From JARRQJ01 sp037381915 (GTDB lineage: Bacteria > Pseudomonadota > Gammaproteobacteria > DRLM01): DNA of 10,815 bases. The notes under the pieces are model-generated. The model saw nothing but the letters and a program-made list of their open reading frames with translations. It ran no database searches and had not been told where the DNA came from. The number at the start of each line of letters is the position of its first letter. Positions within the stretch are counted from its first letter, which is position 1. This document shows positions 6,438 through 10,815 of the stretch, in pieces. Where the stretch lies: contig JARRQJ010000073.1 of the NCBI GenBank assembly GCA_037381915.1, forward strand, positions 1-10,815. The letters run 5' to 3'. The position numbers and the translations under genes were made by a program.

Positions 6438-7573
6438 AGACCGAGCCAGCTGAAGGCCACGGAAAACAGCGCGTCGCCCAGAAGCACGAGAAAGATCGAC
6501 TGCACGACGCTCACCGTAGTTTGCCGCCCAACACTTTCGGCGCTACCGCTCACTTGAAACCCCCGGTAGCAGCCGACCAGCGCGATGATCGCAGCGAATA
6601 CCGGCGCCTTACCGACGCCGAGCAGATACGATTTCATGGTCACCGCATACTCGAGCCGGTCGAGAAAGGTTAAAAAGCTAACGTCGAGCTGCGCGCGCGC
6701 CATGAGCATGCCGCCGAGTACGCCCATGGCATCGGTGTAAACGGTCAGCAACGGCAGCGCCACGATGAGGGCGAACAGTTTGGGCAGAACCAGTTGGTCC
6801 ATCGGCGCCACGCCTATGGTGCGCAGGGCATCGATCTCTTCGGTGACTTTCATGGTTCCGATCTGCGCCGTGTAAGCCGAACCGGAGCGTCCGGCAACGA
6901 TGATCGCGGTAATCAACGGCGAAAGCTCGCGTACCATCGAGAGTCCGACCAGGTCAGCGATGTAGATGTTCGCGCCGAAGCGGCGCAGTTGTTCCGCGCC
7001 CTGATAGGCAATGACGATTCCCAGCAGGAACGACAGCAATCCGGTGATCGGTAGCGCCTCAAACCCGGCGGTCTGCACGTTGTAGAGAATCGTGCGCCAG
7101 CGGATGCGCCGCGGGTGCGCCAGCGCGCGCACGAACCCCACCGCGCATTCGCCGAGAAAACTCAGCAATCCGAAACTACCGACTAGGTGGTCCCACGTTT
7201 GGCGGCCGATTCCCTCGAGTACGCCCGGCGTGGCGGCGGACGGGATCCTCGTTGCCGGGGCCCGTGATCCGACCAACTGGAGTAAGGCGCTGAATTCCGG
7301 GCGCAAGCCCTGCACGCGGACCGCGCGCCCGCGTGCCTCGAGCGCCCGGATCGTTCTGTGCAGGAGCCAGGCGCCGGACGTGTCCATGGCGGTTACACCG
7401 GCGGCGTCGATCACGAGTTCTCCGTCGCCGGGAAAGGATTGCACGGCGAGGCGGCCTTCCAGCCGCTTGACCGCGTGCAGCACCCACGCACCGGCACAGC
7501 GCGCCTCCGACGGCGAAGGGCCGGGGCGCATGTCGGCGGCATCGGGGTTCTGGTGGGCGGTCGTTGTTCTCAT
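6434..7573 (-). CDS. MlaE-family permease with N-terminal STAS domain
   Basis: A 379-residue inner-membrane permease, first gene of the operon. Residues about 28-105 form a STAS-like domain (GELVIDAAGVTAMDTSGAWLL, RVQGLRPEF), equivalent to the separate MlaB protein that supports the ATPase in E. coli. Residues about 130-378 are the MlaE domain with several hydrophobic segments (ITGLLSFLLGIVIAYQG, LVLPKLFALIVALPLL, and SIFLVLLGDALFSVAFSW at the end) and the family hallmark from RELSPLITAIIVAGRSGSA to GTMKVTEEIDALRTIGV (215-254). The fusion is a known arrangement in MCE systems, so it explains the absence of a separate mlaB. The ATG at 7573 has no strong ribosome site; M15 is an alternative. 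The operon promoter must lie in 7574-8148. It likely forms a dimer with two ATPases beneath an MCE ring. Confidence 0.93.
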   Translation of the reverse strand: MRTTTAHQNPDAADMRPGPSPSEARCAGAWVLHAVKRLEGRLAVQSFPGDGELVIDAAGVTAMDTSGAWLLHRTIRALEARGRAVRVQGLRPEFSALLQLVGSRAPATRIPSAATPGVLEGIGRQTWDHLVGSFGLLSFLGECAVGFVRALAHPRRIRWRTILYNVQTAGFEALPITGLLSFLLGIVIAYQGAEQLRRFGANIYIADLVGLSMVRELSPLITAIIVAGRSGSAYTAQIGTMKVTEEIDALRTIGVAPMDQLVLPKLFALIVALPLLTVYTDAMGVLGGMLMARAQLDVSFLTFLDRLEYAVTMKSYLLGVGKAPVFAAIIALVGCYRGFQVSGSAESVGRQTTVSVVQSIFLVLLGDALFSVAFSWLGL

Positions 7574-7610
7574 CGCACACTATCCCGGCGCACAATATAT
7601 GACGTACAGG

Positions 7611-7631
7611 GCGGACAAAAAAATCGTCCGC
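7611..7631. other. Hairpin in leader of the lipid transport operon
   Basis: GCGGAC (7611-7616) pairs with GTCCGC (7626-7631) around a loop of seven A and TC. It lies 38 bases before the permease start, so the leftward leader RNA would carry a U7 loop. It has no flanking T-run, so it is not an intrinsic terminator. A binding or structure role is possible but unsupported. Confidence 0.4.
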
Positions 7632-7699
7632 ACGAGGGTGTATAGGAAGAATAAACGCCCTTTTTGTCCAAGTCCAGTGGTGCAAATACTGTGATCTGA

Positions 7700-7776
7700 C
7701 CCCGATTAATCCTGCCGATTAATCCTTAGCGAAAAATGCTCTCAGACTCGGGTTTTTTATTTGAGAATAATCGGGG
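7700..7776. repeat. Tandem CCGATTAATCCT repeat inside inverted CCCCGATTA element
   Basis: CCGATTAATCCT occurs at 7702-7713 and again at 7715-7726, a 13-base period. The first copy, extended to CCCCGATTAAT (7700-7710), is also the reverse complement of AATAATCGGGG (7766-7776) at 10 of 11 positions, giving a 77-base segment with inverted ends. TCTGA just before it completes the CTGACCCC motif shared with the other intergenic repeats. The enclosed CTCGGGTTTTTTA is terminator-like but has no good stem before it. Confidence 0.55.
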
Positions 7777-7958
7777 CGAAATTGAGGCGACCGGTAAGCG
7801 ATAGTACTTCTTTAAGCCCTGATAGCGTTTCGTCGAGAAGTGACTAACTGGCTTGCAAGCTGGCAGCAGAAGCAATCGTATTCAACTTTTCCGCAAAGAT
7901 GACTTGGCCAATATGTGCGGAGCAGTCTGACCAAAGGGTCGAGCTTAGATTAAATGAA

Positions 7959-7991
7959 GAGCACGGGGTAAAACCTGACCCCATTGTGCTC
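7959..7991. repeat. CTGACCCC-containing imperfect hairpin
   Basis: GAGCAC-GGGG (7959-7968) pairs with CCCC-ATT-GTGCTC (7979-7991), ten pairs with a three-base bulge, around TAAAACCTGA. Just upstream, GACC-AAAG-GGTC (7929-7940), preceded by GTCT, looks like a shorter relative. Both share the (G/C)TGACC core with the inverted arms at 4046-4067 and 7696-7710. The shape is REP-like and no function is inferred. Confidence 0.5.
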
Positions 7992-8021
7992 CAAAGCGAT
8001 ACGGCGCAGCGTCTTGAGTCA

Positions 8022-8049
8022 AACAGTCGGTGCGGGCCGTCCGTTGGCA
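8022..8049. repeat. Second copy of a sequence also found at 185-213
   Basis: AACAGTCGGTGC followed by GGGCCGTCCGTTGGCA closely matches 185-213 (the same 12-mer, then AAACCGCCCGTCTGGCA). The first 12 bases are identical; the rest shows a three-base block change, one substitution and a small length change. Both copies lie in spacers upstream of rightward genes, about 43 and 100 bases before the respective ATG. It may be a shared repeat or coincidence. Confidence 0.4.
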
Positions 8050-8094
8050 TTGATCTTGCTCAATACCCCCCAGGGGGCGCCGAAACGCAGGCTT

Positions 8095-8112
8095 TTGTCG
8101 TAAGCGCGACAA
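8095..8112. other. Perfect 6-bp hairpin upstream of the 8149 gene
   Basis: TTGTCG (8095-8100) and CGACAA (8107-8112) are perfect inverted copies around TAAGCG, 36 bases before the ATG at 8149. The dyad could be an operator or a leader hairpin. No regulator family could be assigned. Confidence 0.35.
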
Positions 8113-8148
8113 TTGCCGTGGCCGCACCCAGAGTCCATGGAGGATACG

Positions 8149-8901
8149 ATGACCGACATGTCGGAACTTATACGGCGTAAACAGCCGCTGAACCTTGCCA
8201 TCGTCCACGTTGACCCTGACGCGCTCCTGGAGAACTACCTGGGCTGGCTGGAGATCACCGCCTTCATCAAGGCCCAGCGCATGGGTGAGGCCGTCACGCC
8301 TACGGACGGGATCACCCCGGCGCTGTCCGACGCCGAGCTGCGCACCGGCGGCGTGCACGAGGTGGGCAACGACACGCTGTTCGCCTTCTGCATGACCGCC
8401 GCCCTGAAGGGCGACAAGGCGGCCGTGGACAAAGTGGAGGAAACCCTGATCGACCGCATGGGCAAGGAGTACCCCGGGTTCCACGGCCTGTGGCATTTCC
8501 GCGCCACCATCGACGCCCCGACCACGCTGGACGACTTCGTCGGCCAGGCGGGCAAGAAGATGCTGGAAGGCGACATCCCGCCGCCGCCCATGCGCGCCAA
8601 GGAGAACTGGAATGCCGGCCTGCGCTTTTTCGAAAAGGCGCGCAGCTCCAACTTCGTTCAGGAAATCATGTACCCGCTGGCCCGCTGGACCCGCGAAAAG
8701 TGGGCGGAAACGGCGGAAAAGGGCGTCGCCTTCCTGGACCATATCGAGGACACCCTGCCGATTCTGCGCGAAGTCCTGGAAGAGCCCAGGAACGACCAGG
8801 CCTTCATCGCCAATCTGCTTTTAAAGGCGGCGCCCGCCGTCGACATGGAACTGCAGGAGGAATACGAGGGCTTCCTACGCTCCCTGGCACGGCGCGTCTG
8901 A
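8149..8901 (+). CDS. Unrecognised soluble protein, 250 residues
   Basis: I do not recognise the family. Coding is well supported: GGAGG (8139-8143) lies five bases before the ATG at 8149, third positions are almost all G/C, and the frame ends just before a strong terminator hairpin. In-frame ATGs at 8113, 8137 and 8158 fit the ribosome site less well. The product is acidic, with no signal peptide and no clear membrane segment, and reads as mostly alpha-helical. Noticeable parts are a well-ordered N-terminal half (AIVHVDPDALLENYLGWLEITAFIKAQRMGE), a block GKEYPGFHGLWHFRATIDAPTTLDDFV (105-131) with two His, a GDIPPPPMR turn (141-149), and an amphipathic C-terminal half rich in Trp/Glu (RWTREKWAETAEKG, HIEDTLPILREVLEE). 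Its GC3 is higher than that of the neighbouring spacers and the beta-helix gene, hinting at separate acquisition. Nothing nearby suggests a pathway. Confidence 0.8.
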   Translation: MTDMSELIRRKQPLNLAIVHVDPDALLENYLGWLEITAFIKAQRMGEAVTPTDGITPALSDAELRTGGVHEVGNDTLFAFCMTAALKGDKAAVDKVEETLIDRMGKEYPGFHGLWHFRATIDAPTTLDDFVGQAGKKMLEGDIPPPPMRAKENWNAGLRFFEKARSSNFVQEIMYPLARWTREKWAETAEKGVAFLDHIEDTLPILREVLEEPRNDQAFIANLLLKAAPAVDMELQEEYEGFLRSLARRV

Positions 8902-8930
8902 GACCCCGGCCAAAGGAAAAAGCGAAAAAG

Positions 8931-8970
8931 GGGATGCAGGGATTATATTTTAATCCCTCCATCCCGTTTT
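8931..8970. terminator. Bidirectional intrinsic terminator between convergent genes
   Basis: GGGATGCAGGGATT (8931-8944) pairs with AATCCCTCCATCCC (8952-8965), 13 of 14 positions, around ATATTTT. Rightwards it is followed by GTTTTA. Leftwards the stem is followed by CTTTTTCGCTTTTTCC, an even better T-rich tail. It lies 30 bases after the stop of the 8149 gene and about 65 bases after the stop of the opposing beta-helix gene, so it can terminate both. Confidence 0.75.
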
Positions 8971-9033
8971 ACTTGTACTTGAAAGGCACGATGCACGACC
9001 TGAACCCATTGTGGGTGTGATCCACATTTTGAT

Positions 9034-10815
9034 TTATTTCTTTTTGTGCAAACGTTGATTTATGACTGCGCGAAGCTGCCCCCTGGCAACCACACCTGCC
9101 AGCAGCAGGCCGACGAGCATGAATATACCAATACCACCACCGCCACCGCTGCCTGCCGCAGATTTCACGGAGATGCCTTCAGTCACGGCCTTTGAGTCCA
9201 GATAGCCATCGTTGGCGGTGAAGGTGAAATTGTCACTGCCGCTGTAGCTGGTGTTTGGCGTGTAAGTGAACGTGCCTTTGCTGGCGTCAGTCAGTGCAAG
9301 GGTGCCATGCATGGGATTGGATGCCACGGCAAATGTAATTGCATCGCCGTCTGCATCGCTGCCCTGTAACGTGCCGGAGGCTGCTGTGCCGACACTGGTG
9401 GAGATGGAGCCACCGGTTGCGGTCGGAGCATGCTCGGTTGTGCGTTCGTAGGCGCCGACATCGCAGGTTGTCGTGCCATTGCCATCGCCATCGGTTGGGC
9501 GTGTATCGCCTCGCTGGTCGCTCGTGAGCGTGGCACCGGACGCGTCAGCACAGCCGGCGGGATTGCCCGTATCGATCGCAGGACTACCAACGAGCAGTTC
9601 CATCGTCTGAGTCTGGCCGCCGTTGTCGGCAAGTGAACTGAGCAGAGGGTCTATCGGCATCGCGCCGGCGCCGACCTGATCACCTGTGGAACTGGCGAAA
9701 TTACAGCCGGTGCCGTCGCCTATAAGGTTGTAGCCTCCTGATGTAATCGAGGGGGCATAGCAATCGGGCGACGTGGAACTCGCTTCGCTATTTCCAGCTA
9801 TCAAGGTATTTTGCAGCTTGACAGTGCCCGAGGCGCTGTAGACTTCCAGACCCCCAGCATAAGTATACGTGCCGGAAACACTGTTATCTGCCATTGTCAT
9901 ATTGGCAAACAACACGGTCACTAGATTGTTCGGATTAACGCTTATGCCGCCTCCATAGACACTTGCGCTTGAGCCGTCACCAATGGCGGAATTGCCGGAA
10001 ATCGTGGAATTGACGAATGCCGAGTCCGCAGTGGAGTGCTCGCTGTCCACCCCGCCCCCTAACGCGCCGGCGCCGCCCTCGGCGGTGTTGCCGCTGATTT
10101 CGCTATTGGAGATCAAGTAACTGGCATCGTCGATCGAAAGCCCGCCACCGTATGCGTACTCGGCGGAATAGGTATTTAGGGCTGTATTGCCACGGATCGC
10201 GCTCGAATCCATTACAAGCGTGTTTCCGCTCTCGACCTGTACACCGCCGCCCTCTGAGCTGTTCGCGCCACTACTAGTGGCACTGTTCGAAGAAATGATG
10301 CTTCCGTTGCGAATCGTCAATGTGTAGGTGCCGGAGGAAGTATCGAAATCGATGCCACCGCCTGCCGCGAGATTGCCCGCAGTGACGCTATTGCCTTCAA
10401 CGGTTGTGTTATCCAATGTAATCGAGGCATCGCGACCGTAAATGCCGCCCCCCGTCGCAGAACTGCCAGGCAGTGTTGCCTGGTTCTTCTGAATGAGGTC
10501 GTTTTGGAGTGTAAGGGTTGCCTTTTGTACTTGAATGCCGCCACCGATTCCCGTGACCGCCTCGTTTCCGTTTTGCATCGTGACATTGTCGATTTGAACG
10601 TTGAATGCTGTCCCTGAAGCTGGGTTAATATCAAAAATCCGGTCGGCGCCGTCACCATCGATAATGGTCTTGTCGGAGCCGTTGCCCGTGATCGTCAGGC
10701 CTTCTGTAATATCGAGGTCACCTTTCACCGCGAGGTCCTCGCTTACACCGTGAAGCTGGAGCTGTATTGGCTGACCATCCGTGATGGGATCGAAAACGAT
10801 CGTGTCCGGACCTGC
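9034..10815 (-). CDS. Beta-helix surface protein, choice-of-anchor Q, GlyGly-CTERM-like anchor (5' partial)
   Basis: The frame is open to the window edge, so the start and signal peptide lie outside; 593 residues are visible. They begin AGPDTIVFDPITDGQ, typical of right-handed beta-helix surface proteins. Up to about 330 there are eight GGG(I/V/L)-type motifs spaced 30-37 residues apart, interleaved with xxSGNxA repeats, as in polymorphic outer-membrane (Pmp-like) helices. About 336-457 matches the choice-of-anchor Q pattern (NTLIAGNS, SPDCYA, GYNLIGDGTGC, DPLLSSLADNGGQTQTM, GSPAIDTG, DQRGDTRP, DVGAYE). About 463-550 is an Ig/cadherin-like domain (GSDADGDAITFAV, TFTYTPNTSYSGSDNFTFTANDG). The C-terminus has GSGGGGG, a hydrophobic stretch (IGIFMLVGLLLAGVVA) and a basic tail ending in KKK, resembling GlyGly-CTERM signals processed by rhombosortase. 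The tail after the helix is longer than usual. Expected location is the cell surface or secreted; ligand or adhesion role unknown. It converges on the 8149 gene. Confidence 0.88.
   Translation of the reverse strand, partial: AGPDTIVFDPITDGQPIQLQLHGVSEDLAVKGDLDITEGLTITGNGSDKTIIDGDGADRIFDINPASGTAFNVQIDNVTMQNGNEAVTGIGGGIQVQKATLTLQNDLIQKNQATLPGSSATGGGIYGRDASITLDNTTVEGNSVTAGNLAAGGGIDFDTSSGTYTLTIRNGSIISSNSATSSGANSSEGGGVQVESGNTLVMDSSAIRGNTALNTYSAEYAYGGGLSIDDASYLISNSEISGNTAEGGAGALGGGVDSEHSTADSAFVNSTISGNSAIGDGSSASVYGGGISVNPNNLVTVLFANMTMADNSVSGTYTYAGGLEVYSASGTVKLQNTLIAGNSEASSTSPDCYAPSITSGGYNLIGDGTGCNFASSTGDQVGAGAMPIDPLLSSLADNGGQTQTMELLVGSPAIDTGNPAGCADASGATLTSDQRGDTRPTDGDGNGTTTCDVGAYERTTEHAPTATGGSISTSVGTAASGTLQGSDADGDAITFAVASNPMHGTLALTDASKGTFTYTPNTSYSGSDNFTFTANDGYLDSKAVTEGISVKSAAGSGGGGGIGIFMLVGLLLAGVVARGQLRAVINQRLHKKK

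Larger units (their letters stand above)
7574..8148. other. Divergent intergenic region with small repeats and hairpins
   Basis: These 575 bases separate the leftward transport operon from the rightward gene at 8149 and should hold both promoters. No protein in any frame is recognisable; frames of 60-93 codons across 7844-8201 look fortuitous. The contents are two tandem 12-mers, at least two CTGACCCC-containing inverted structures, an A-rich loop hairpin just upstream of the permease gene and a small hairpin upstream of 8149. The sites are listed separately. No sigma-70 pair was strong enough to annotate. Confidence 0.6.

Noticed and set aside
5746..6453. 235-codon rightward ORF opposite the ATPase gene
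   Set aside because: Ser/Arg-rich shadow of the ATPase, which has every ABC motif on the other strand.
7639..7671. Possible promoter for the transport operon, TTGGAC with CCTATA on the - strand
   Set aside because: The spacer is 19 bases (21 for the alternative TATACA), and both boxes match consensus only partly.
7899..8180. 93-codon rightward ORF and overlapping leftward frames in the divergent spacer
   Set aside because: They run through hairpin repeats, lack ribosome sites and show no family resemblance.
7945..8742. 265-codon leftward ORF opposite the 8149 gene
   Set aside because: Long antisense frames are common in GC-rich genes; the rightward frame has the ribosome site, codon pattern and terminator.

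Overview
The window looks like a chromosomal segment of a Gram-negative proteobacterium, most likely gamma- or betaproteobacterial. This rests on an Mla/Pqi-type envelope lipid transport operon with an outer-membrane lipoprotein, a GAF-GGDEF diguanylate cyclase, a PEP-CTERM-like tail, a GlyGly-CTERM-like tail, and remains of a REP-associated (IS200-like) transposase. Composition is patchy: the transport operon and the gene at 8149 are GC-rich with mostly G/C third positions, while the cyclase and the spacers are more AT-rich. No tRNA, rRNA or CRISPR array was seen.

Layout. 1-255: spacer with a short tandem repeat. 256-2112 (+): a 618-residue two-enzyme protein, papain-like peptidase followed by an alpha/beta hydrolase, each with recognisable active-site residues. 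2200-2422: debris of a REP-associated transposase, with an 11/12 inverted repeat. 2441-3469 (-): GAF-GGDEF cyclase. 3470-4195: gene-poor debris zone with an orphan PEP-CTERM-like tail (ORF ending at 3951), an inverted-repeat-bounded segment (3948-4067) and a C-terminal scrap of methionine sulfoxide reductase B (to 4187, - strand).

4196-7573 (-): four overlapping genes transcribed leftwards: STAS-MlaE permease, MlaF-like ATPase, membrane-anchored MCE protein, and PqiC-like lipoprotein. Together they should form one ABC-type system moving lipids between inner and outer membrane. 7574-8148: divergent spacer with several small repeats and hairpins, some containing CTGACCCC. 8149-8901 (+): an unrecognised 250-residue soluble protein. 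It converges on 9034-10815 (-), the 3' part of a large secreted beta-helix protein (choice-of-anchor Q region, Ig/cadherin-like domain, GlyGly-rich C-terminal anchor); a hairpin at 8931-8970 can terminate both.

The transport operon is the only set of genes here that clearly works together; the others look like independent units separated by mobile-element debris. The most unusual gene is the papain-hydrolase fusion. The clearest signs of genome remodelling are the transposase, PEP-CTERM and msrB remnants in the 2.2-4.2 kb zone.
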